From JAXHTH01 sp034211115 (GTDB lineage Bacteria > Planctomycetota > Phycisphaerae > Phycisphaerales > SM1A02), in assembly GCA_034211115.1 (NCBI GenBank), contig JAXHTH010000113.1:1-49088 (forward strand): a stretch of DNA of 49,088 nucleotides. The letters run 5' to 3'. A program made the position numbers and the translations under genes. This document shows positions 1-7,815 of this stretch, piece after piece (within the stretch, counting starts at the first letter, position 1; each line of letters starts with the position of its first letter). The notes beneath the pieces are model-generated. The model saw nothing but the letters and a program-made list of their open reading frames with translations. It searched no databases and was not told where the DNA came from.

Positions 1-713
1 CCCGGGCCCTGCGAGGTGGTGATCATCTCCTTCACATCGCGGGGATTGAGCGAGATTTCCACCTCTTCCGGCTCCGGGAGGACGGCGACCGTCGCGGTGG
101 AGGTGTGAATTCGCCCCTGGGCTTCGGTCACCGGCACGCGCTTGACCTGATGGGTTCCCCCTTCGTAGCCCAGTTGTGCCCAGGCGCCCTCGCCGCGAAT
201 GGACAGGATGCCGTGTTTGAATCCGCCCTGCTCGGAGGGTGAGAGTTCCATCTCCTCGATGGTCCAGCCCTTCTCGGCGGCGTATCGGCGATACATGGCG
301 ACGAGATCGCCGGCCCAGATCGCCGCCTCATCCCCGCCCACGCCGGCGCGAACCTCGAGAATCACCGCCCCGATCGACTCGTCGTTGCACCGCACGAGCC
401 GCCTCTGGACGGCCTCGATGAGTTCCGCGGCCCGTCGGCGCAATCCGGGCAGTTCCTCCCGCGCCAACTCGGCCAGCTCGGGATCGTCATCGTCCAGCAC
501 GCCTTCCAGCTCTTCGATCTGCGCCCCCAGACCGCGGTAAGCGCGATAGTCGCTCACCACCGGCTCCAGTGCCGCACGCTTGATCGACAGGGCGCGCACG
601 CGGCTGTGATCGGCGACGACCGCCGGATCGGCGAGCTGGCACGTGAGATCCTCGTACTGGTCGTCCAGTTCTTCGAGCTTCGCGAGCAGCTTGTCGGAGA
701 CGCTGACAGCCAT
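1..713 (-). CDS. prfA: Peptide chain release factor 1 (5' part, runs off the window)
   Basis: Class I release factor that reads UAA and UAG at the ribosomal A site and triggers peptidyl-tRNA hydrolysis. About 237 residues are visible, from the ATG at 711-713 to the window edge. The N-terminal helical domain is followed by the RF1-typical stretch EVRAGVGGDEAAIWAGDL and by GGTHQVKRVPVTEAQGRIHTS, which matches the family consensus for domain 2. The catalytic GGQ loop would lie just beyond base 1, so it cannot be checked here. RF1 rather than RF2 is favoured by the family-specific wording around VPVTEAQGRIHTSTATVAV. rpmE lies upstream on the same strand, a common bacterial neighbourhood. The gap between them holds a 12-bp tandem repeat. 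Confidence 0.95.
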   Translation of the reverse strand, partial: MAVSVSDKLLAKLEELDDQYEDLTCQLADPAVVADHSRVRALSIKRAALEPVVSDYRAYRGLGAQIEELEGVLDDDDPELAELAREELPGLRRRAAELIEAVQRRLVRCNDESIGAVILEVRAGVGGDEAAIWAGDLVAMYRRYAAEKGWTIEEMELSPSEQGGFKHGILSIRGEGAWAQLGYEGGTHQVKRVPVTEAQGRIHTSTATVAVLPEPEEVEISLNPRDVKEMITTSQGP

Positions 714-837
714 CTTCAGGGATCCTGCAAGGCCCGCAGCGGGGGGAAAGGCCGAAGCGACCGGCCTGTCGGGACGCCCGGGCCGCGGGCGACGGGCCTC
801 GATCCGGAACCGCGGTCCGGGCGGCGATCCGGGCCGC

Positions 838-919
838 GTTCCGGGGCACGTTCCGGGGCACGTTCCGGGGCACGTTCCGGGGCGCGTTCCGGGGCGCGTT
901 CCGGGGCGCGTTCCGGGGG
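838..919. repeat. 12-bp GC-rich tandem repeat upstream of prfA
   Basis: Six full copies of a 12-mer (three of gttccggggcac followed by three of gttccggggcgc) plus a 10-base partial copy lie between rpmE and prfA. The next 30 bases continue as short GGGGGTCGG and GGGGGCCGG reiterations. No coding role is evident; an open frame through the repeat (ERAPERAP...) is a by-product of the 12-bp periodicity. Because it lies in the prfA 5' region, copy-number change could alter the leader or promoter spacing (inference). Confidence 0.9.
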
Positions 920-1001
920 TCGGGGGTCGGGGGCCGGGGGCCGGCGCAAAGAAAAACCGTGACCACAGATCGGACACGGTCGGATGGCATCCGCGAGGTT
1001 G

Positions 1002-1235
1002 CTACTTCTTCCTGTCCTTCTTTCCCTTGAAGTAATCGCCCCTGAACTTGCGCTGGAATTTCTCGACCCGGCCGGCGGTGTCCACGAAGCTCTTCTTGCC
1101 TGTGTAGAACGGGTGGGATCCGGACCAGATCTCCACGTGCATCTCCGGCACGGTCGCCCCGACGGTCATCACGTGCTCGCCGCGGAAATAGACCTTGCAC
1201 TCGGGGTGATACTCGGGATGGATCTTGTCTTTCAT
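1002..1235 (-). CDS. rpmE: 50S ribosomal protein bL31, zinc-independent form
   Basis: 77-residue bL31, part of the large ribosomal subunit near the central protuberance. It begins MKDKIHPEYHPECKVYFRG and contains the family signature HPFYTGKK followed by DTAGRVEKFQRKF. The usual zinc-binding cysteine pairs of the C+ form are absent: only one Cys (residue 13) is present, and the position before HPFYTG reads WSGS instead of CxxC. This makes it a C-minus-type paralogue. The ATG at 1233-1235 gives the standard family length; an upstream extension of the frame is out of family. A plausible promoter lies at 1334-1361. Confidence 0.94.
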   Translation of the reverse strand: MKDKIHPEYHPECKVYFRGEHVMTVGATVPEMHVEIWSGSHPFYTGKKSFVDTAGRVEKFQRKFRGDYFKGKKDRKK

Positions 1236-1333
1236 CGCGGTGCTTCCATGGCGGGGAGGTCCGGCGGGCTGGGACCGCGGCGGGTCGACGGGCCCGGCCG
1301 GGCACCCATGCCCCGGCCCGGATCGAACCCCCC

Positions 1334-1361
1334 AGTATACCCCTCGGGCGGGAATCGGCAA
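1334..1361 (-). promoter_or_regulatory. Putative sigma70-type promoter of rpmE
   Basis: On the minus strand there is TTGCCG (1356-1361), a 16-bp spacer and TATACT (1334-1339), about 100 bases upstream of the rpmE start. The match to the housekeeping consensus is good for a high-GC genome, but it is based on sequence alone. Confidence 0.45.
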
Positions 1362-1372
1362 CTTCGCCTGTC

Positions 1373-1400
1373 TTGACGGGATCGAGAATCCCGATATCCT
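1373..1400 (+). promoter_or_regulatory. Putative sigma70-type promoter of tRNA-Asn
   Basis: TTGACG (1373-1378), a 16-bp spacer and TATCCT (1395-1400) on the plus strand, about 110 bases before the tRNA. The spacer region contains the small dyad GGGAT-cgaga-ATCCC. It is divergent from the rpmE promoter 12 bases away. Confidence 0.4.
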
Positions 1401-1510
1401 TGTCGATCCGCCGTCCGGCGGCCCCCGGAACCCCCCGGCGACCCGCGGCAAGGTCCCGCGACCCCCCGCCGGCCCCCGGCGGCCTCCTGGGTCCCCGGCG
1501 GCCTGTTCGA

Positions 1511-1583
1511 TCCCCCATAGCTCAATCGGCAGAGCGAGCGGCTGTTAACCGCTAGGTTCTTGGTTCGAGTCCAAGTGGGGGAG
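1511..1583 (+). tRNA. tRNA-Asn (anticodon GTT)
   Basis: A 73-base cloverleaf. The acceptor arm TCCCCCA pairs with TGGGGGA and G is the discriminator base. The anticodon stem AGCGG/CCGCT closes the loop CTGTTAA with anticodon GTT at 1544-1546. The T arm is CTTGG-TTCGAGT-CCAAG. The 3' CCA is not encoded. This gene sits beside a region with accessory-island features, and a degenerate look-alike occurs near 11781. Confidence 0.97.
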
Positions 1584-1609
1584 CTTTCCCGGGGTGCTGC
1601 GACAAGGAC

Positions 1610-2902
1610 TCATTCCTGCGGGCGCAGCTCGTCCAGGAATGCCGCATCGACCCAGTACATGTCACCGGCCAGGCAGAAGAACAGGTACTTGCCGTCGTGC
1701 GACAGGGCGCACTGTCCAACCGGCGGGATGCCCAAGCGATCATGCAAAGACCTCGCCGGACTCCAAGTGTCTTCTGACTGGCGGAAGCTCACGTAGATGC
1801 CCGCGCCCGGGTCGCGATACGAATCGAAGAGGAGGAGGCTCTCGTCTGGCGCGATCCAGGGATGTGCGTCGGGGAAGTCGGTGTTGATTCCCTCGCCTGA
1901 GACGGCCTCCGGTTCCCCGTAGCCGTCACCGGACCAGCGGCGCTTGACGATGGCCCCGATGTCGCGTCCCTCCCCCCGAGCCGTGTAGTAGAGGGTGCCG
2001 TCGAGCGTGGACGTGGCGTACATCCCCGGGAAGAGCCGGGTCGGCGTCGACCAGCCGTCCGAGTGCCGCTCCGCTCGGTAAAGCACGCGGTTCTCGCGGA
2101 GCTCGCGCCGGCCGCAGAAGACGATGGCGCGACCGTCGGGCGTCAGGTTCGCCTCCTCGGTGAGGTGATCCTCATCGATCAAGTGGATCTCTTGGGGTGC
2201 GGTCCAGCCGTCAGGTTCCCAGCGGGTGACGAGCGTGCCCGCGCGGCTGCGGGAGAAGTAGATCTCGCGGCCGTCGGGGGCGAAGCTGAGGTGATACTCG
2301 TGGGCGGTCGTGCTGAGGATTCCGGGCGCGAAGACCTCGGGCTTCCGACCCGGTGGCGACTGGCCGAGGTAGGGCCCGGTGAGTCCGGTAGGCTCGCCGG
2401 GGACGAGCTTGTCTTCCCGTTCGGCTTGAAGCTTCGCGTTGGTCAGAAGATCGTCGAGGTGTTCGACCATCCACACGAGGTCGGCCCGGTTGTCGTGGAG
2501 ATCGCGGGCCCTGCTCAGGGCCTCTCGCGCCTCCTGAGCGTTGGCGCAACGGAGGTGGGCGTTACCAAGCTCGAGCCAGTAGCGCGGATGTTCTCCAAGA
2601 CGCGACTGCAGTGCCTGCACGAGGCCAAGGGCCGCGGCACGGCGGTGACGCAGGACGAGTCGAGCGGGCAGATCGATGAGCAGCTCGTAGTCGTCGATCG
2701 CGTAGGTTTCGTCGGGATCTTCGAGGGCTTCGGTCAACCTGACGATTGCCGCGTCGAGACCATCGGCGGCAAGGGTCTCCTCGAAGACGCTCGCAGCCGA
2801 CTGCTTCTCCGGGGGATCCTCGGCCGTCACGGTGGCGGTCGGCAACATTGCCAAGAGGAGGCCAACGGCGATGGGCAGGAGGCTTGGACGTCGAGGTTTC
2901 AT
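1610..2902 (-). CDS. Secreted PD40/TolB-type beta-propeller protein
   Basis: 430 residues starting at the ATG at 2900-2902, chosen because it opens a clear signal peptide (MKPRRPSLLPIAVGLLLAML) and is preceded by GAGAGG. A longer frame upstream lacks a ribosome site. The N-terminal third is helical and TPR-like (YWLELGNAHLRCANAQEAREAL). The rest carries WD40-like PD40 blades such as SFAPDGREIYFSR, LTPDGRAIVFCGRR and HPWIAPDESLLLFDS, ending near LSHDGKYLFFCLAGDMYWVDA. Such proteins are exported and usually serve as interaction scaffolds; no catalytic residues can be assigned. Its stop lies 27 bases from the end of the convergent tRNA-Asn. Confidence 0.8.
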   Translation of the reverse strand: MKPRRPSLLPIAVGLLLAMLPTATVTAEDPPEKQSAASVFEETLAADGLDAAIVRLTEALEDPDETYAIDDYELLIDLPARLVLRHRRAAALGLVQALQSRLGEHPRYWLELGNAHLRCANAQEAREALSRARDLHDNRADLVWMVEHLDDLLTNAKLQAEREDKLVPGEPTGLTGPYLGQSPPGRKPEVFAPGILSTTAHEYHLSFAPDGREIYFSRSRAGTLVTRWEPDGWTAPQEIHLIDEDHLTEEANLTPDGRAIVFCGRRELRENRVLYRAERHSDGWSTPTRLFPGMYATSTLDGTLYYTARGEGRDIGAIVKRRWSGDGYGEPEAVSGEGINTDFPDAHPWIAPDESLLLFDSYRDPGAGIYVSFRQSEDTWSPARSLHDRLGIPPVGQCALSHDGKYLFFCLAGDMYWVDAAFLDELRPQE

Positions 2903-3130
2903 TTCCGCGACCTCTCTCGAATGTCTCTGCGTTCCGATCCGTCTCCAGGCGGATCTCTCGTTGATGATCGGGAGATGCACCGATGCGGCGCCCCCCGACG
3001 TCACGCAGGGGCCGCGTGGTGAGCGTGGACCGCGTCGACGTCAGCGTGACCCTCTCATCTGGATTGCCGGTCGGAGCATTGTACTGGACGTCGCAGAAGC
3101 CGGCATCAGTCGCCGCGCTTCTGGACTGCA

Positions 3131-3168
3131 CGCGCGCGAGTCGTTATGAAGAGGGTTGCTCTCGGGGA
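3131..3168 (+). repeat. Left copy of a 38-bp direct repeat
   Basis: Aligned without gaps to 11987-12024 in the same orientation; I count 33 of 38 identical positions, including cgcgcgcgagtc, agagggttgc and ctcgggga. The two copies bracket 8.9 kb. See the findings for an island interpretation. Confidence 0.75.
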
Positions 3169-3361
3169 GTTCGTTCCGATCGCACACATCTGAGCCCCGT
3201 GGCGGCTTGCCGGTAAGCAGGTCGCCTTTTCGTATCCAGTTGCAGAACAAGGAGTTACTGCGGGCTGGCGAACGCCGGAGTGGCTAACCGGCCGGTAGTT
3301 GTACGAAGCACTCAAAGGGGCCATCGAAATGGGGTAAACGCCGCCGGGCGGTTGACAGCCC

Positions 3362-3375
3362 CCGTCGGGTTAGCA
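3362..3375 (-). repeat. 14-bp sequence repeated in inverted orientation at 11629
   Basis: Read on the minus strand this is TGCTAACCCGACGG, identical to plus-strand 11629-11642, with further partial identity after it (GGNTG). It lies inside the left 38-bp direct repeat, as its partner lies inside the right one. Confidence 0.6.
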
Positions 3376-3546
3376 GGGCGGACACGATCGGCTGGTCGAG
3401 GCGCGGCCGTGTGGCGAAACTGCCGGTCGTTGGTGTGCTGGGGCGATCCGTCCAGGCTTCGGCGATAGGGTGTGAACCGTGAACGGGCGAGGACGACAGG
3501 GCTGACCAATCGGCCAGAGTGAGCGGGCCCGTGCCACGGGATTCCA

Positions 3547-4533
3547 TCAACGGGGATCGGAGGTGGCGGTTGGCCAGGGCAGTGATTGCTCGCCGGGCGG
3601 CACGCTCGTCGAGTCGAGCGGTTGCATCTCCCGCACGAGGCTGCAGCGCGTCCCGACCAGATCGCTGTTCTTGCAGCCGCATATCCGCAGTTCGAGCCCA
3701 TTCCGTTGGGCAAGGTCGGTAATGCGGGCGAAGGCAACGCGGCGTGTCTCGGCTGGCAGGGCGATGGCGCCGCGGGATCCTCCCCGCAGGCCCTGTCGAT
3801 CAGACTCGTCAAAGGGACGCAGGATGCGTGCCAGGAGAGGGTCGCCAGCGAGCCCGCGCCTCAGGCTGGAGCGAATTGCCGGTCGCAGAAACAGGAAGCT
3901 CGCGGAAACGCTGCTGACGCCGCAGAATCGAGCGGCCGAGAGCAGTCTGGCCAGTTGCTGATCGGAATCGGTCACGCCATGGATGATGGGATCAATGCGC
4001 AGAGAGGTGCGAACGCCGGCGCGAATCAGGCGGCGAACCGTCGCCAGGCGCCTTCCTGCCGAAGGTGCGCCGGGCTCGAGGACGTGGTTGAGATCATCAT
4101 CCAGCGTGATGAGGCCGACCTGCCCCGACACGAGACCGCGGTGAGAGGCGAAGAGGTCGAGGAAACGCCTGGGAACCTCGCCCTTGGTGACGAACTCAAC
4201 GCCGACATCCGCTTCCAGCAGAATGCGCATCGTGCGATAGGACTCATCAAGAATCTCGGTGCGGGGCTGGAAGGCATCGGAGGAGGGACAGAAGTAGACG
4301 CTTCTCGGCTTGGACCGCTTGCGCTTCAATTCTTGCGCAACGCGTTCGGCGGTGTCGGTGTAGAGGACGACGGTCTTGTCACCGGGATACTGTGAGTATC
4401 CCTTGATGTAGCAGTAAGCACAGTCGTGCATGCAACCGGCGGTGACGTTCACGGTGGGTACGGAGGCGAGACAAGGCAGCGATGACACAGTGAGCACAGG
4501 ACCTCTTCGTTGGGCGAGTCGAACGGTCACCAT
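3547..4533 (-). CDS. Radical SAM protein, SplB-like
   Basis: 328 residues with the radical SAM cluster motif C34-x3-C38-x2-C41 (GCMHDCAYCYIKG), followed by YPGDKTVVLYTDTAERVAQEL and VYFCPSSDAFQPRTE, a layout seen in spore-photoproduct-lyase-like radical SAM proteins. It should bind a 4Fe-4S cluster and cleave S-adenosylmethionine; the substrate is unknown. The start at 4531-4533 was chosen because GGGGAGG lies six bases before it and because it overlaps the stop of the upstream gene by seven bases, implying translational coupling. A late C-terminal pair (CGCKN) could bind an auxiliary metal (inference). It is not a sporulation gene in this lineage. Confidence 0.82.
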   Translation of the reverse strand: MVTVRLAQRRGPVLTVSSLPCLASVPTVNVTAGCMHDCAYCYIKGYSQYPGDKTVVLYTDTAERVAQELKRKRSKPRSVYFCPSSDAFQPRTEILDESYRTMRILLEADVGVEFVTKGEVPRRFLDLFASHRGLVSGQVGLITLDDDLNHVLEPGAPSAGRRLATVRRLIRAGVRTSLRIDPIIHGVTDSDQQLARLLSAARFCGVSSVSASFLFLRPAIRSSLRRGLAGDPLLARILRPFDESDRQGLRGGSRGAIALPAETRRVAFARITDLAQRNGLELRICGCKNSDLVGTRCSLVREMQPLDSTSVPPGEQSLPWPTATSDPR

Positions 4534-5051
4534 ATTCGCCTCCCCGGCAGATGTGCCGCTTCCTCTTTGCGAGCCACGCAAAGGAGGCTCCCGAGTTGCA
4601 TCCGGGCGCGATCGGTGACATCGGCGGCGACGATGTCAGTCAGTCGATGTGAGGCAAGATGTTCTCGGAGTTCTGGTGCGCATGCGGCCAGCGGGAGGAA
4701 CTTCGGATCTTCGTATGCTAATGACAGCTTGAGCAGACTGAAGTACCGCCGGCAGTACGCTGCCGCGGCGTTCGCACTGAATCTGCTTGAGATGTATGAG
4801 CGCCAGGCTTCATGTAGTCCATCGAGCTGCAATCGGATCCGCGCCGACAGCCCCGGAACGTGCGGTGCCCAGTGTTCGCGCCAGGTGGAAATCCGCGGAT
4901 ATACGAAGCCCCCGGCACCGACAGCCATGCCCGTGATGATGCGCTCCGATGAGGCTAGCTCTGCTAGTCGGGAACGCTGGACTCGCTGCAGCAACCCAGA
5001 TGATCTGGGCTGGGCAGTTGGCGATCCTCGGGCTGAACCAGTAGGGCACAT
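4527..5051 (-). CDS. Unknown protein coupled to the radical SAM gene
   Basis: 174 residues, no family recognised. The sequence has a helical middle (LDGLHEAWRSYISSRFSAN followed by CRRYFSLLKLSLAYEDPKF) and an opening GFVYPRIST. An in-frame TAG lies a few codons upstream of the ATG at 5049-5051, so this is close to the maximal frame, though the ribosome site (AGGA, 13 bases away) is poor. Its end overlaps the radical SAM start by seven bases, so both are probably translated from one message. It could be a partner or substrate-presenting protein of the radical SAM enzyme (inference). Confidence 0.6.
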   Translation of the reverse strand: MCPTGSARGSPTAQPRSSGLLQRVQRSRLAELASSERIITGMAVGAGGFVYPRISTWREHWAPHVPGLSARIRLQLDGLHEAWRSYISSRFSANAAAAYCRRYFSLLKLSLAYEDPKFLPLAACAPELREHLASHRLTDIVAADVTDRARMQLGSLLCVARKEEAAHLPGRRIW

Positions 5052-5757
5052 GATCCGTACAGAATCCTAACAGATGTGGGCTGCCGAGCAAGCGCGAGGC
5101 TCAGATCAGAGTGGGTTTGGCGGAGGCATGGCCGTAAGTAGTTCTACAGCAAGCACTTGTGGGTTCAGCGCAAAGGCGTTGCCGGGTGCATCCGCTGATG
5201 ACTGGCGAGATTCAGAGCCTCGATCAACCATTCGCACGCGCAGCTGATCTTGATGGACCCGGTTGTCTCCGCGTGAGGATCTGAGACCGGCGTTGGCCTA
5301 GACCGCCTCCAGAATTCGGTCCCCGAGGGCCGAGTCTCGGTAACGCGCGACGTCCGGTTGACGCCCCATTGCCGCCTCGTGGCCCATGCTGAGACTGAGA
5401 GTTGCGTGTTGTCTGGTATTTGTTCGAAGGAGCTTTCCAGGTCCGCCTCAAGCCGAGGCGGACCTGTTCGTTTACACGGCGGGTCGATCGGAGCCGCGGT
5501 GGAGGATCGCCGTTCTGGCCCACGGGGGCGGGGTTTCGGCCTGGTCCGGGGTCTGGCCAAGCGCTCTCGGGTTTGACGCCGGGATGCGGCCCCCCGCTCC
5601 GAACGCACCCGATTTGGCCGCAATCTGGCCAAGACTCTCAGACTCTCGGCCGCTCTCACCGCGTGCGCTTTACAGGAGCGTTCGGAACCATGCCCGATAT
5701 GGAGAAGTTCGACGCCGAGACATCGAGTCTCGCGATCGGACGTCGTCGAATCACGAC
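5052..5757. other. Intergenic interval without recognised gene
   Basis: About 700 bases between the unknown/radical SAM pair and the Rrf2 gene. Long open frames exist on both strands, but the minus-strand one overlaps the regulator and has no sensible start, and none resembles a protein family. It could hold decayed sequence. Confidence 0.5.
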
Positions 5758-6225
5758 TCACTTTTCTTCTTGTGTCGGCCGCGAGCGCTCCACTTCCAAC
5801 CCGTTGCAAAGCGGCCTTGATCGTGATGACTCGCTGATCATCTCGGCGATGGTCACCGTTCCGAAACTCTCTTCGATCGTGGCCATTGCGTCGTCGATTC
5901 GGCGATGAAGTGGGCACAGATGCTGCCCATGGGCGTCAAGGCCGAGCGGGCAGGTCTGTATGCGCTCAAGCGGATCGACAGCATTGATGATGTCGAGCAC
6001 GGTGATGTCGTCGGGAGAGTGCTCGAGTGTGAAGCCGCCTTGGCTTCCCCGCTGTGCAGACAGGATGCCGGCCTTCGCCAGCCTTTGGAGCACCTTCACG
6101 AGGTACCCCGGGGTCGATTGCGTGCCCTCTGCGATCTCGCGCACCTTCTGGGTCGTGCCAGCGCGCTGGGCAAGCCAGACGGTGGCCCGGAGCCCGTACT
6201 CGCATGCATCGGAGAGGAATCTCAC
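5758..6225 (-). CDS. Rrf2-family regulator, NsrR-like
   Basis: 155-residue Rrf2 transcription factor: winged helix with CEYGLRATVWLAQ, REIAEGTQSTPGYLVKVLQRL and the wing RGSQGGFTL, then the cluster region C92PLG...C104PLHRR. Family members such as NsrR and IscR bind an Fe-S cluster through three cysteines; here the middle position reads Ala/His (98-99), so only two of the usual cysteines remain. The GTG at 6223-6225 is the best start because GGAGG lies five bases upstream and it gives the family-typical N-terminus (MRFLSDACEYGLRA); an ATG 15 bases further up would bury that ribosome site in the gene. It is divergent from ric, which suggests control of that gene in response to nitric oxide (inference from family and context). 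Confidence 0.85.
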   Translation of the reverse strand: MRFLSDACEYGLRATVWLAQRAGTTQKVREIAEGTQSTPGYLVKVLQRLAKAGILSAQRGSQGGFTLEHSPDDITVLDIINAVDPLERIQTCPLGLDAHGQHLCPLHRRIDDAMATIEESFGTVTIAEMISESSRSRPLCNGLEVERSRPTQEEK

Positions 6226-6256
6226 GCTGACCTCCAACATTGAGGGTTGCCGTCAC

Positions 6257-6284
6257 TGGACATACAGTAGGAGCCGGCTATAAA
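6257..6284 (+). promoter_or_regulatory. Putative promoter of the ric operon
   Basis: TGGACA (6257-6262), a 16-bp spacer and TATAAA (6279-6284) predict transcription starting near 6291. It is the most AT-rich spot in the divergent intergenic region. Confidence 0.5.
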
Positions 6285-6290
6285 TAGATC

Positions 6291-6310
6291 AAGTGTGCAT
6301 CAATGCTTCG
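6291..6310. promoter_or_regulatory. Putative Rrf2/NsrR-type operator
   Basis: aagtgtgcatcaatgcttcg contains the dyad GCAT-CA-ATGC (6297-6306) and resembles the AAGnTGCAT half-site logic of NsrR operators. It falls directly on the predicted transcription start of ric, where a repressor would block it. The match is imperfect and untested. Confidence 0.35.
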
Positions 6311-6351
6311 AATAACTCAATGCCCCTCGGATACCCGAACGGAGACCATGC

Positions 6352-7083
6352 ATGAACGCCCAAGTTGACCCCCAGGCAACGGTCGGCCAGATCGTCACCG
6401 AGCGGCCCTCGAGGTCGCGCGTCTTTGAAACGCTCAAGATCGACTACTGCTGTGGAGGCAAGCTCCCGTTGGCCGAGGCATGCCGGAAGCGCGGTCTCGA
6501 CACACAAACCGTCATCGAAGATCTTCTGAAAGCAGACACCGAGGCAGATCTGAACGACGGGACGGCGGTCGACGCTGACGCGCTGAGTCTTACTGACCTG
6601 GTAGACCACATCGAGCGTCAACATCATGCCTACCTTCGAGCGGAGCTGCCGCGCCTGGATGAGATGACCGAGAAAGTCTTGCGCGTCCACGGCGAGAAGG
6701 ACCCGCGGCTCTCGGACGTTCGCAAGGCCTTCTGCGCCCTGCGCGACGAATTGACCAGCCACATGATGAAGGAAGAACAGATCCTGTTCCCCATGGTCCG
6801 TCAGCTTGAACAGGCCGCGGGTCCGCCTTCATTTCACTGTGGGTCGATCGCCAACCCCATCCGGCAGATGGAAGCGGAGCACGACCACGCGGGCGATGCA
6901 CTCGACATCATGCGCAGCGCGACCGATGACTTCCAGCCGCCTGACTGGGCCTGCAATACCTATCGGGCGATGCTCGATGGTTTGGCGCACTTCGAGCGCG
7001 ACATGCATCAGCACATCCACAAGGAGAACAACGTGCTGTTTCCCAAGGCGCTTGATCTGGAGAGGCAACTCCAGGCACGCTAG
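6352..7083 (+). CDS. ric: Iron-sulfur cluster repair di-iron protein (RIC/YtfE/ScdA family)
   Basis: 243 residues. The N-terminal ScdA_N (DUF542) domain carries the diagnostic DYCCGGK (Cys33-Cys34), and residues ~80-240 form a hemerythrin-like four-helix bundle. Likely metal ligands are H86, H113, H137 and E141 (HMMKE), H177 (AEHDHAGD) and H221/E225 (HIHKE). The family protects and repairs Fe-S proteins damaged by nitric oxide or oxidants in the cytoplasm. The ATG at 6352 has CGGAG seven bases upstream. The divergent NsrR-like gene and the promoter/operator arrangement point to NO-responsive expression. The next gene starts 38 bases downstream, probably in the same operon. Confidence 0.93.
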   Translation: MNAQVDPQATVGQIVTERPSRSRVFETLKIDYCCGGKLPLAEACRKRGLDTQTVIEDLLKADTEADLNDGTAVDADALSLTDLVDHIERQHHAYLRAELPRLDEMTEKVLRVHGEKDPRLSDVRKAFCALRDELTSHMMKEEQILFPMVRQLEQAAGPPSFHCGSIANPIRQMEAEHDHAGDALDIMRSATDDFQPPDWACNTYRAMLDGLAHFERDMHQHIHKENNVLFPKALDLERQLQAR

Positions 7084-7121
7084 TTCGTGCGCCGCACTCT
7101 GAGATCACAAAGGAATGCACC

Positions 7122-7760
7122 ATGAGACTCATCACATTCTCAATCCTCGTCATCGTTCTCTTGTTGGGGTCGTTGCTGCTGCCAGGCAGGGCAGACGCCC
7201 ACTGCGACACAATGGACGGGCCGGTCGCCAAGGCGGGGCTGCTCGCGCTCGAAACGGGGAAGTTGGACCCCGTCCTGCGCTGGATCAGTGCACAACAGGA
7301 ACCGGAACTTCGACATGTCTTCGAGACGGCCAGAGCACTCCGCAGCAGGGACGAAGATGTGCGCGAAGTCGTTGACATGTACTTCCTCGAGACGCTGGTC
7401 CGGCTCCACCGCGCCACCGAAGGAGCACCCTACACCGGCCTCAAGCCGACCGGCACGCCCATCGCCCCGGCGATACATCATGCCGAGGAGGCGCTCGCGA
7501 GCGGATCAGGCTCGGATCTGTTGGCCTATCTGAGCAGCCAGATCCAGTCCGGGCTGGAACTGCGATTGCATCGTGCTCTTGAAGCCGCGAGCCACGCCGA
7601 CGACAGCATCGAGCACGGTCGTGAGTGGGTAGCAGCCTATGTGGAGTTCGTTCATTACGTTGAAGCCATCGATACCGCGGCGGCAGGAGGAGGGGCACAT
7701 GCGCACGACGATCAGAATCGAAATGTCCCAGCCGGGCGCGCGGACCATGCTGATCACTGA
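7122..7760 (+). CDS. DUF6448-family secreted protein
   Basis: 212 residues with a signal peptide (MRLITFSILVIVLLLGSLLL, cleavage near GRADA-HC) so the mature protein would begin with HCDTMDGPV, the hallmark of the DUF6448 family; ETLVRLHRATEGAPYTGLKP later in the chain also fits that family. Function is not established. The tail is rich in His and Asp (GGAHAHDDQ ... RADHADH), which suggests metal binding outside the cytoplasm (inference). AAAGGA precedes the ATG. It lies between ric and an exporter operon, so a role in the nitrosative or metal stress response of this cluster is plausible but unproven. Confidence 0.82.
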   Translation: MRLITFSILVIVLLLGSLLLPGRADAHCDTMDGPVAKAGLLALETGKLDPVLRWISAQQEPELRHVFETARALRSRDEDVREVVDMYFLETLVRLHRATEGAPYTGLKPTGTPIAPAIHHAEEALASGSGSDLLAYLSSQIQSGLELRLHRALEAASHADDSIEHGREWVAAYVEFVHYVEAIDTAAAGGGAHAHDDQNRNVPAGRADHADH

Positions 7761-7815
7761 TCCAGCGATCAGGTTTGTACGCTATCTTTGAGGATCGGAC
7801 AATGCCGCCCGGAGT

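Larger units (their letters stand above)
2903..3546. other. Non-coding interval with island-end repeats
   Basis: No convincing gene is seen. The interval carries the left copy of a 38-bp direct repeat (3131-3168) and a 14-bp sequence (3362-3375) that recurs inverted at 11629-11642. Short minus-strand frames here have no start signals. Confidence 0.6.

Noticed and set aside
838..930. CRISPR-like or coding interpretation of the 12-bp repeat
   Set aside because: Copies are contiguous with no spacers and no cas genes are present; the ERAP peptide repeat is a consequence of the 12-bp period.
5165..5917. 250-codon minus-strand frame upstream of the unknown/radical SAM pair
   Set aside because: It overlaps the 3' part of the Rrf2 gene on the same strand, has no ribosome site and resembles nothing known.
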